Shown piece after piece: positions 1 to 6,877 of a DNA stretch of 11,401 bases (the first letter of the stretch is position 1; the number at the start of each line of letters is the position of its first letter). The stretch is from Fimbriimonadaceae bacterium. Lineage in GTDB: Bacteria; Armatimonadota; Fimbriimonadia; Fimbriimonadales; Fimbriimonadaceae. The stretch covers positions 1 to 11,401 of the forward strand of contig JANWJY010000066.1 of assembly GCA_025451715.1 (NCBI GenBank). Direction: 5' to 3'. A program made the translations under genes and the position numbers. Under the pieces are notes generated by a model that saw only the letters and a list, made by a program, of their open reading frames with translations, did not search any database and was not told where the DNA came from.

Positions 1-110
1 AAAGCCCTTGGCGCTAAACTCCTCGGCTTTCGAATGCTGGTCTGCCGAGGAAGCCCCGACGCACCCGACGAGGATCACGGAGAGGGCAAGCAGGGCTAGA
101 GTGACTTTCA

Positions 111-111
<1 letters not shown>
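1..111 (-). CDS. Small lipoprotein, N-terminal part only (runs off window)
   Basis: This is an open frame of 37 codons from ATG at 111 to the window edge, so the C-terminus is missing. It begins MKVTLALLALSVILVGCVG: a short basic start, a hydrophobic run and a lipobox LVGC at residues 14-17. That predicts cleavage by signal peptidase II and lipidation on Cys17. The next residues (GASSADQHSKAEEFSAKGF) are small and polar, as expected of a linker. The ATG overlaps the TGA stop of the upstream prepilin-like gene by one base (TGATG), which suggests translational coupling and joint transcription. The function cannot be told from this fragment. Lipoprotein nature is well supported; everything else is open. 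Confidence 0.72.
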
Positions 112-1109
<998 letters not shown>

Positions 1110-1171
1110 AATAACTTCTTGTCCTCCGGGCTAGCCGTTTGACCGCCCACGAATGTCCACAACAGGCCCCA

Positions 1172-1190
1172 ATGCGCGTCATCCGCGCAT
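1172..1190 (-). other. Perfect 7-bp stem-loop in the predicted 5' leader of the prepilin-like gene
   Basis: ATGCGCG (1172-1178) and CGCGCAT (1184-1190) are perfect inverted repeats around a 5-base loop. Read on the minus strand, the hairpin begins about 12 bases after the likely transcription start and about 60 bases before the ATG. It has no following T run on either strand, so it is not an obvious intrinsic terminator. It could be an mRNA-stabilising hairpin or a repressor operator; the sequence does not decide. Confidence 0.5.
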
Positions 1191-1208
1191 GAGTCCATCA
1201 ATGGGACA

Positions 1209-1237
1209 ATTATAGTCATGGTCCAGCCAAGTTAAGC
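1209..1237 (-). promoter_or_regulatory. Predicted promoter of the prepilin-like gene
   Basis: On the minus strand a perfect TATAAT lies at 1214-1209. The upstream -35 region at 15-17 bases spacing is weak (candidates TTAACT, CTTAAC or GCTTAA within 1230-1237). Transcription would start near 1202 and give a leader of about 93 nt. The rest of the 180-bp gap (1110-1289) holds the leader hairpin and a 9-bp inverted repeat (GGCCCCAAT at 1165-1173, ATTGGGGCC at 1281-1289), but no gene and no clear terminator for the namZ-like gene. Confidence 0.5.
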
Positions 1238-1289
1238 GAAGGTTGTGTGTCGGGGCTTTCCCACACGGGGGTGGAGAAGGATTGGGGCC

Positions 1290-2453
1290 CTAGTAAATCA
1301 GGCTGTCCTGACGGGTCGAACTGAACCGGTCAACCTCTCCACGCATCCGCTCCTCGATCTCGCCAAGCGGCGCGAGACCCTCGATCGCCGGGCGCAGCCA
1401 GTCGTTCCCGGCCAGGATGTCGATCGGCATCCTCACGGTCTCGTACTCGTACGGCGGGGCTTTCCACCTGGACTGCGACGGGTACAGCTCGTGGACGGCC
1501 TGCAGGATCGCGACCGTGGTCAGCACTGGCTTGAACACGTGGCGGTCCATGACGTGGATGAACGCCCCCTCGCAGACCTCCCCCGCGAACTTCTGGAACG
1601 TCGGCTGGAACTGGTACGGCCTGAACCTGACGCCAGGCAGTTTGAACCTGTCCAACCGTTCGGTTAGGGCCCATGCGTCGATCCACGGTGCGCCGAAAAC
1701 CTCGAACGGGCTGGTCGTGCCGCGGCCCTCGCTCAGATTGGTGCCCTCGAGCAGGCACTGGCCCGGATAGACCACCGCGGTGTCGACGGTCGGCATGTTC
1801 GGGCTCGGCACGGCCCAGGGCAACCTGCCCTCGTCCTGGTAGGCGCCCCGGTCCCAGCCCTGCACAGGTACGACCGAGAGGTCGCACGCTGGATAAAAGC
1901 TGGCCTGAAGGTAGCGCGCGATCTCACCGACCGTCATCCCGTGCCGGGTGGGAAGCGGGTGGAGCCCGACGAACGACTCGAACCCGGGCTGGAGCACAGG
2001 GCCCTCGACCTGCGTCCCGCCGATGGGGTTCGGGCGATCGAGCACGGTGACAGGGATCCCCATCGCCGCGCACGCCTTCATGCAGTTGGCGAGGGTCCAG
2101 ACGAACGTGTAGTACCGCGCGCCGACGTCCGGCACATCGAAAACCAGCCGACCGACTCCCTCCAGCATCTCGCCAGTCGGCTCGCGGTGCTCTCCGTAGA
2201 GCGAGTGGAACAGCAGCCCCGTGCGCGGGTCTCGGTAGCCCTCCCACTCGACCATGTTGTCCTGTGTGTGCCCCCAGACCCCGTGCTGCGGGCCGAGCAC
2301 GCACGCGATCCTCTGATTGGCCTTGATGAGGTGGTCGAGGACGTGGACGTAGTCGCCCGCGATCGAGGCCTGGTTGCACACGAGCGCGATGGTCTGGCCG
2401 CCTAGCGCGGTGAATCCGTCGGCGATGCAGACGTCCAGACCGAACTGGGGCAT
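1290..2453 (-). CDS. namZ: Exo-beta-N-acetylmuramidase NamZ family (DUF1343) protein
   Basis: This is a 387-aa, full-length member of the DUF1343/NamZ (YbbC) family. Characterised members remove N-acetylmuramic acid from the non-reducing end of peptidoglycan fragments. Family blocks in order are GPQHGVWG (54-61), YGEHREP (86-92), FDVPDVGARYYTF (105-117), VLDRPNPIGG (137-146), EGP (150-152), RHGMTVGEIA (170-179), SPNMPT (217-222) and GTNLSEGRGTTSPFE (237-251), then GAPW. Two points are odd. No signal peptide is visible, whereas studied NamZ enzymes act outside the cytoplasm, so this one may work on internalised fragments. The first block has Gln56 where many members have PEHG with Glu. The ATG at 2453 has no Shine-Dalgarno; a TAAACT box sits 7 bases upstream. 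The divergent neighbour is a peptidase, which would fit cell-wall turnover, but that link is inference. Confidence 0.88.
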   Translation of the reverse strand: MPQFGLDVCIADGFTALGGQTIALVCNQASIAGDYVHVLDHLIKANQRIACVLGPQHGVWGHTQDNMVEWEGYRDPRTGLLFHSLYGEHREPTGEMLEGVGRLVFDVPDVGARYYTFVWTLANCMKACAAMGIPVTVLDRPNPIGGTQVEGPVLQPGFESFVGLHPLPTRHGMTVGEIARYLQASFYPACDLSVVPVQGWDRGAYQDEGRLPWAVPSPNMPTVDTAVVYPGQCLLEGTNLSEGRGTTSPFEVFGAPWIDAWALTERLDRFKLPGVRFRPYQFQPTFQKFAGEVCEGAFIHVMDRHVFKPVLTTVAILQAVHELYPSQSRWKAPPYEYETVRMPIDILAGNDWLRPAIEGLAPLGEIEERMRGEVDRFSSTRQDSLIY

Positions 2454-2460
2454 GGTCGGA

Positions 2461-2466
2461 AGTTTA
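2461..2466 (-). promoter_or_regulatory. TANNNT -10-like box just before the namZ-like start (possible leaderless mRNA)
   Basis: On the minus strand TAAACT is followed by exactly 7 bases and then the ATG at 2453. No purine-rich ribosome site is present. This geometry would place transcription initiation on the start codon. The -35 region is poor (CTGATC at 17-base spacing) and falls in the 9-bp repeat array. Confidence 0.4.
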
Positions 2467-2481
2467 GTCCGCGTTGGCTTG

Positions 2482-2517
2482 CGGATCAGTCCGATCTGAC
2501 CGATCTGTCCGATCAGA
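2482..2517. repeat. Four 9-bp tandem repeats between divergent genes
   Basis: The units are CGGATCAGT, CCGATCTGA, CCGATCTGT and CCGATCAGA (2482-2490, 2491-2499, 2500-2508, 2509-2517). They share the core CSGATCWG. The array ends immediately before the TTGAGC box of the rightward promoter and lies behind the leftward -10 box. It could be a tandem operator controlling both genes, or a slipped-strand simple repeat. The whole gap (2454-2551) has no other gene. Confidence 0.6.
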
Positions 2518-2545
2518 TTGAGCGGCTGCGGTACTCCGGTAACCT
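2518..2545 (+). promoter_or_regulatory. Predicted promoter of the M14 peptidase gene
   Basis: TTGAGC (2518-2523) and TAACCT (2540-2545) are separated by 16 bases, a good match to a sigma-70-type promoter. Only 6 bases (TTATGA) lie between the -10 box and the ATG at 2552, and there is no Shine-Dalgarno. Initiation would fall at or within a base or two of the start codon, so the mRNA may be leaderless. Confidence 0.45.
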
Positions 2546-2551
2546 TTATGA

Positions 2552-4120
2552 ATGCTCTCAGCCCTTTTGACGGTCGCGCTCCAGCAGGCCGCCTGGCCCG
2601 TGACCCACGCCGAGAAGACGGACTACGCCGAGACCAGCTCGTATTCCCACGTCGTCCAGTTCCTCGACCAGCTCCAGCGGGTGACCACGGTCCAGGTGCA
2701 GTTCATCGGAAGCAGCCAGGGCGGCAGGCGGATCCCGATGGCGGTCGCCTCGATCCCGCCGGTCTCGACCCCGATGGAGGCCAAGCGAACGGGCAAGCCG
2801 GTGGTGTACATCCAGGCCAACATCCACGGCGGCGAAGTGGAGGGCAAAGAGGCCGCGCAGGCGCTGCTCCGCGACCTCTACCGTGAGGACAGCGAGCTGC
2901 TCAAGAAGCTCGTGCTGGTGGTGGTGCCGATCTACAACATCGACGGCAACGAGCAGTGGGGCGACGGGCGGATCAACAGGCGCAGCCAAACCGGCCCCGC
3001 GACGGTCGGGCTGCGCACGAACGGCGCGGACCTCGACCTGAACCGAGACTGTATGAAGGCCGAGTCGCCCGAGATGCAGGCGGTGCTGAAGCACGTCTAC
3101 AACGCGTGGGACCCGGACGTCGTGATGGACCTGCACACGACCGACGGCACTCGACACGGCTACGAGCTGACCTACTCGCCGCCGCTTCACCCGAACACGT
3201 TCGGCCCGGTGTTCGAGTACACGCGGTCGGAGCTTTTGACCCGTGTTCGGGCGCGGATGAAGGGGATGGCGATTGAGACCTTCGACTACGGCAACAGCGG
3301 CGCTGTGGCCGGGCAGACGGCGTGGCAGACCTTCGAGCACTTTGGCCGTTACGTGTCGAACTACGGCGGTCTGCGGAACCGGGTCTCGGTCTTGAGCGAG
3401 GCGATGAGCTACAACCCGTTCGACGAGCGCGTGCGGCACACGGTCGTGTTCGTTCGCACTTGCCTGGAGGAGATCGCGGCCGACTCGGTGCGCGTGATGC
3501 AGATGTCGCGCGACGCCGACGCCGCGATGGTCGTGGCGGCGAACTCCGGGGCTGCTTTCGGGGTGCGGTTTGAGATGGCCTCTCGCGGCAAAGAGGACGT
3601 GCTGTTGGAGCGACCCCCGCGCGAGGGCGAAGACCCGCGGGTCGGAAAGGTGACCGAGTTCGCCGTGGCCTCGATGGAGGGGTCCGACCGGTTCAAAGTC
3701 ACGCGGACCGCGTGGATGCCGCAGGCCTACATCGTGCCGGCCGGCGAGACCAAGGTGGTCGAGCTTCTCCTGCGACAGGGAGTGATCGTGGAGCGACTGC
3801 GGGAGGACCTTGTGGTGGACGCGGCGAAGTTCACGGTGAACGAGGTCGTGCAGGCGCGTAACGCGTTCCAGGGCCACCGGATCGTGCGGCTCGAGGGGAA
3901 CTTCAAGACCGAGGGTGTGAACGTGCCCACTGGTTCTTTTCTTGTTCGTTGCGGTCAGCCGCTGGGTGCCTTGATCTTTGAGCTCCTCGAGCCCGAGTCG
4001 CTGGACGGGGTGTCGGCGTGGGAGTTCCTCGCTAACCTTCCGACGGTGGGCTCGGTGTTCCCGGTGCTGAAGGTGCGGGACGCGTCGAAGGCCGTGAGCG
4101 AGGTAGTGACGAGTGCGTAA
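2552..4120 (+). CDS. M14-family zinc metallocarboxypeptidase-like protein, probably exported
   Basis: This 522-aa protein has an M14 catalytic domain over about residues 25-310. Predicted zinc ligands are His92 and Glu95 in NIHGGEVEG and His195 in VMDLHTTDG. Asn164-Arg165 in DLDLNRD match the family's substrate carboxylate-binding pair. Glu283 in LSEAMSYNPF is the likely catalytic base. The N-terminus (LSALLTVALQQA) looks like a short signal peptide, so action outside the cytoplasm is likely, though its n-region has no basic residue. The last 200 residues have no family I can name. The start at 2552 is preferred because the ATG at 2548 is in another frame. The family cleaves C-terminal residues from peptides or peptidoglycan stems; the substrate here is unknown. 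The last codons and stop lie inside an inverted repeat. Confidence 0.88.
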   Translation: MLSALLTVALQQAAWPVTHAEKTDYAETSSYSHVVQFLDQLQRVTTVQVQFIGSSQGGRRIPMAVASIPPVSTPMEAKRTGKPVVYIQANIHGGEVEGKEAAQALLRDLYREDSELLKKLVLVVVPIYNIDGNEQWGDGRINRRSQTGPATVGLRTNGADLDLNRDCMKAESPEMQAVLKHVYNAWDPDVVMDLHTTDGTRHGYELTYSPPLHPNTFGPVFEYTRSELLTRVRARMKGMAIETFDYGNSGAVAGQTAWQTFEHFGRYVSNYGGLRNRVSVLSEAMSYNPFDERVRHTVVFVRTCLEEIAADSVRVMQMSRDADAAMVVAANSGAAFGVRFEMASRGKEDVLLERPPREGEDPRVGKVTEFAVASMEGSDRFKVTRTAWMPQAYIVPAGETKVVELLLRQGVIVERLREDLVVDAAKFTVNEVVQARNAFQGHRIVRLEGNFKTEGVNVPTGSFLVRCGQPLGALIFELLEPESLDGVSAWEFLANLPTVGSVFPVLKVRDASKAVSEVVTSA

Positions 4121-4160
4121 TGCAGAGTGCGTGGGAAGGGCGCATCACGCACTACGCACT
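4112..4160. repeat. Nested GTGCGT inverted repeat at the 3' end of the peptidase gene
   Basis: AGTGCGTA (4112-4119) and AGTGCGTG (4126-4133) face CACGCACT (4146-4153) and TACGCACT (4153-4160). Each left copy has a perfect 8-base complement on the right, so a nested hairpin can form around GGAAGGGCGCAT. The peptidase stop codon TAA (4118-4120) lies in the first copy. This resembles a dispersed intergenic palindrome (REP/MITE-like), but only one copy is visible here. It may also help to end transcription. Confidence 0.6.
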
Positions 4161-4162
4161 AG

Positions 4163-4192
4163 CCTGGCGACCAAGATCGGTCGCTAGCCAGG
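4163..4192. terminator. Possible bidirectional stem-loop between convergent genes
   Basis: CCTGGCGACC (4163-4172) pairs with GGTCGC...CAGG (4179-4192) around AAGATC, with a 4-base bulge (TAGC). It sits in the 73-bp gap between the converging peptidase and LTxxQ-protein genes, where a shared terminator is expected. No T run follows on either strand, so a classical intrinsic terminator is not proven. Confidence 0.4.
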
Positions 4193-4193
4193 A

Positions 4194-5501
4194 TCAAAGG
4201 TAGTTGAGCGGGTGGTTCCTTCGCGCCATGTCCAGAAACGTGAGCTTTCGGCCCTGGATGGCCTTCCACCTTCGCGCCTGCTCCGGAGTTAGGACCTTCG
4301 CCAAGGCAGCCTCACGCTTAGCCTCGTAACTGCTCCGAACCATCGCCGCGAGATGTTCCTGCTCGTTTTGCGCTCGCATCTGGAACTGAAGCGTCGCGGT
4401 CTCAGAGCTCGGAGTGTCGAGAAGCTTGGCCTGCCGACGAAGTTCGAGCGTGAAGAGGTCAAAGTGCTCGTCGTCATTGACGTCTGCGAGCTCAAGAGCC
4501 AGGTCGGTCCTCTGTTTTGGAGTGAGACGGATCTCCTGTGCCGCAAACCTCGACAACACCATTGTTGCGCCGTAGATTTGAATTGCGGCCTGTCGAAGTC
4601 GTTTTTGCTGTGAGGCAGACAATCGTTCGAATTGGCGCTTGGAGAATGCGTTCCCGGAAAGCGCTGTCTTCTCCGGGTTTCTGCGGTCCGACTCCATTTC
4701 ATCGAAGAACTCCACGCTTTCCTTCAGGGAAAACCCGAGGTCCACTTGGACGTGTCGATCCGCCAGGAGGTTTCTCATGTGGAAGTTGAGGTCACGATAC
4801 GAAAACCGGACTGGGTATTCCTCTCCCCGCACTTCGTCGATCAGCCGCACCTGCTCCTTGGTCAGCACAGCCAATGCCTTTGTGGTACGCGCCTCTTCTG
4901 CTCGAAGGTAGTCCCTGCGTTGTCGCTTAGAGGCGTCTCGCCAGACCTTCGCGGCCTCCATCCGATCCGGTATTGGCTTGGCAGGGTCGCTCCTTGTCGC
5001 GTGTGCAGCCGCCTCCTCGGCAGTTAACGTCGATGTGCTGTAGTACTGGCGAAACATGGTTTCGAGCCGGCCTCTTTGTTCGTCCGTTAGCGCGATCGAC
5101 TTGCTGACGTAGTCGCTCAAGAGCGTGTCCGGCCACCGGTGCTGAACACTGAGCTCTACAAGCCGCTTTCTTTGCGAGGCGCTCAATGTGGCGTAGAGCG
5201 TTCGCTGAACGGCCTGCTTCTGATCCGACTCATCTCCAATGTGTGGCCGCAGAGACCTTGCCTCATCGGCCAGCATGTGTTGCGCCCGCGAAAACCGGAG
5301 CTCCTCTCCAATGTCCTCGAAGGAAAGCAAGGAGAGCCTTGGAACTTCTGGCTTGTAGGCGACTTGCTGTCGGCCAGCTACGTTGTCGCCAGACGATAGC
5401 GCCCCAGTCGCCATCAGTGAGACGGATATCAGTCCAGCTATGGTCTTGTTCCGGTTCACACCTGTCTGACGCCCGATCAGCGATGGCTGTTTCGAACTCA
5501 T
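4194..5501 (-). CDS. Unrecognised exported helical protein with six LTxxQ-like motifs in two duplicated halves
   Basis: This 435-aa protein has no family I can name with certainty. A hydrophobic stretch at about 20-35 after a basic start suggests a signal peptide or anchor. The rest is charged, Arg/Glu/Gln-rich and predicted mostly helical. LTxxQ-like motifs occur at 106 (LSASQ), 138 (LTDEQ), 213 (LTKEQ), 294 (LSASQ), 326 (LTPKQ) and 404 (LTPEQ). The spacings 32/75 and 32/78 show two copies of a roughly 190-residue unit. LTxxQ motifs are known from Spy/CpxP periplasmic chaperones, but this protein is much longer, so a shared role is only a guess. The ATG lies 9 bases after the hinT-like stop. 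AAGGAG is only 2 bases before the ATG, so GTG at 5459 is an alternative. G+C looks lower than in its neighbours. Confidence 0.8.
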   Translation of the reverse strand: MSSKQPSLIGRQTGVNRNKTIAGLISVSLMATGALSSGDNVAGRQQVAYKPEVPRLSLLSFEDIGEELRFSRAQHMLADEARSLRPHIGDESDQKQAVQRTLYATLSASQRKRLVELSVQHRWPDTLLSDYVSKSIALTDEQRGRLETMFRQYYSTSTLTAEEAAAHATRSDPAKPIPDRMEAAKVWRDASKRQRRDYLRAEEARTTKALAVLTKEQVRLIDEVRGEEYPVRFSYRDLNFHMRNLLADRHVQVDLGFSLKESVEFFDEMESDRRNPEKTALSGNAFSKRQFERLSASQQKRLRQAAIQIYGATMVLSRFAAQEIRLTPKQRTDLALELADVNDDEHFDLFTLELRRQAKLLDTPSSETATLQFQMRAQNEQEHLAAMVRSSYEAKREAALAKVLTPEQARRWKAIQGRKLTFLDMARRNHPLNYL

Positions 5502-5510
5502 GTCTCCTTC

Positions 5511-5846
5511 TTACCCAGGTGGCCAAGACATCTTTCGCCCGCCGAGCAGGTGCGCGTGCAGGTGTGGGACGGTCTGCCCGCCGTCGACGCCCTCGTTGAA
5601 CACGAGACGGTAGCCCGTTTCCGCTATCCCTTCGGTCTCCGCGATCTTTTTGGCAGCGTTGAGGATGTGCGTGTGGTCGCCGGATTCGGGCAGAGAGGCG
5701 AGCCCGCCGATCTCAGACCGCGGCACGATCAGCACGTGCACGGGCGCGACGGGCACGATGTCTCGGAACGCGACGACGTGCTCGTCCTGGTACACGACGT
5801 CCGCCGGGATCTCGCCCGCGATGATCTTCGAAAACAGGGTGGGCAC
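5511..5846 (-). CDS. hinT: HIT-family (HINT) nucleotide-binding hydrolase
   Basis: This 111-aa protein is the usual length for bacterial HINT. It starts MPTLFSKIIAGEIPADVVYQD, carries APVHVLIVP at 34-42 and NEGVDGGQTVPHLHAHLLGG at 84-103. The histidine triad is His95, His97 and His99. Known relatives are cytosolic dimers that hydrolyse nucleoside phosphoramidates and acyl-adenylates. The start is GTG at 5846, chosen because it gives the family's standard N-terminus. No Shine-Dalgarno is at a normal distance (GGGAGGGG is about 15 bases away), but TAGAAT sits 6 bases upstream. It is the first gene of a two-gene unit with the LTxxQ protein; I know of no functional reason for the pairing. The 59-bp gap to lpxK must hold both divergent promoters. 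Confidence 0.93.
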   Translation of the reverse strand: MPTLFSKIIAGEIPADVVYQDEHVVAFRDIVPVAPVHVLIVPRSEIGGLASLPESGDHTHILNAAKKIAETEGIAETGYRLVFNEGVDGGQTVPHLHAHLLGGRKMSWPPG

Positions 5847-5852
5847 AGGTTG

Positions 5853-5858
5853 ATTCTA
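5853..5858 (-). promoter_or_regulatory. TAGAAT -10-like box just before the hinT start
   Basis: On the minus strand TAGAAT is followed by 6 bases (CAACCT) and then the GTG start at 5846. No convincing -35 is visible at 16-18 bases. If active, it would produce a leaderless mRNA like those suggested for the namZ-like and M14 genes. Confidence 0.3.
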
Positions 5859-5905
5859 ACCCCTCCCAGGCTCAAGAAGGCGAACCTGCCAAACTCATTG
5901 GGCCG

Positions 5906-6877
5906 ATGGGAATCGACTGGGCGAAGATCTGGCGGGAGAAGGGCATCGAAGCGATGCTCATGCTGCCGCTGGCCGTGCTCTATGCCAGCGGCTGGGTTAT
6001 CTACGAACTCATGTACCGGTTCGGGGTCATGAAGCCAAAGCGGCCGCACTCACCGGTCGTGTGCGTCGGGAACCTGGTCGTCGGCGGCACGGGCAAGACG
6101 CCGGTCACGATGTACGTCGCCAAGGTCGTTCACCAGCTTGGACGCGAGGTCGTGGTCAGCGTCAGCGGGTACGGCTCGCCGCGGCAGGACAACGCGCACG
6201 CCGCCCCTGAGGGCGATCTCGACGCGAGGGAGTGGGGCGACGAAGCTTCGCTCGTGCGTTCAAAGCTTCCCGGAGTCGCGCTCATCGTCGGTCGCGACCG
6301 CGTGAAGGCGGCGCAGATCTGCCGCGACCTTTACCCCTCGGCGGTGCTGCTGCTCGACGACGGCTACCAGCACCTGCCTCTCTACAAGGACGTCACGATC
6401 CTGCTCGACCCGCCCGACCTGGAGAACCGGTGGTGCCTGCCAAGCGGGCCATACCGTGAGCCGCGCACCACGGGACGACAGCGCGCAACGACCGTCGTGC
6501 CGGGGGATTTCAAGCTCAGCTCTCCGATGGTCGCGATCAAGAGCACCAACGGCGAGACGGCCGACGTCGAGACGCCCGTCAACGCGCTGTGTGCGGTCGC
6601 TCGCCCGGAGCGGTTCATCGACACGATCGAGCACCACGGCTATCGCGTCGCACACGAAAAGCTGTTGCCCGACCACGACGAGCTCAAGTCGAAGCGGCTC
6701 TTCGACGGGTTCGACATGACGCTGCCGGTCGTGGTGACCGAAAAGGACTGGGTCAAGCTCAAGCACCGCACAGATCTCGAGCTGTGGACGGTGCTGGTTG
6801 CCTCGTACGAAGTTCAACTCGAGCCCGCGGACAAGTTCCGCGATTGGCTCAAGGAAAGGCTCGATGGCGTCCGGTAG
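5906..6877 (+). CDS. lpxK: Tetraacyldisaccharide 4'-kinase LpxK
   Basis: This 323-aa inner-membrane enzyme phosphorylates the 4' position of the lipid A disaccharide precursor using ATP. An N-terminal hydrophobic segment at about 16-33 fits the family's membrane helix. The Walker A loop is GGTGKT (60-65) in VVCVGNLVVGGTGKTPV. Other family blocks are GDEASL (111-116), LLLDDGYQH (148-156; usual form LDDGFQH), LPSGPYREP (178-186; usual LPAGPLREP), ARPERF (232-237), DHDEL (256-260) and VTEKDWVK (277-284). Length is close to the usual 310-330. It heads a five-gene cluster with overlapping ends. The stretch before the ATG has no strong Shine-Dalgarno. Its presence implies a lipid A-containing outer membrane. 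Confidence 0.95.
   Translation: MGIDWAKIWREKGIEAMLMLPLAVLYASGWVIYELMYRFGVMKPKRPHSPVVCVGNLVVGGTGKTPVTMYVAKVVHQLGREVVVSVSGYGSPRQDNAHAAPEGDLDAREWGDEASLVRSKLPGVALIVGRDRVKAAQICRDLYPSAVLLLDDGYQHLPLYKDVTILLDPPDLENRWCLPSGPYREPRTTGRQRATTVVPGDFKLSSPMVAIKSTNGETADVETPVNALCAVARPERFIDTIEHHGYRVAHEKLLPDHDELKSKRLFDGFDMTLPVVVTEKDWVKLKHRTDLELWTVLVASYEVQLEPADKFRDWLKERLDGVR

Noticed and set aside
1261..1274. Short inverted repeat CCAC/GTGG after the namZ-like gene as a terminator
   Set aside because: The stem is only 4 bp and has no T run, so it is too weak to call.
2518..2886. Start of the M14 gene at 2518 or 2548
   Set aside because: Those start codons (including the ATG at 2548) are in another frame, whose product soon becomes Gly/Arg/Pro-rich and lacks the HGGE zinc motif. 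The frame from 2552 carries all M14 motifs.
2558..3877. A 439-codon open frame on the minus strand, opposite the M14 peptidase
   Set aside because: Its product is rich in His, Arg and Val in an irregular way and shows no family motif. It mirrors the codon pattern of the peptidase, whose zinc ligands and active-site blocks are clear, so it is a high-G+C shadow.
6798..6863. Longer N-terminus for the lipid A acyltransferase
   Set aside because: The extra 22 residues lie wholly inside lpxK and look unlike the family. ATG at 6864 has a good ribosome site and gives the standard length.
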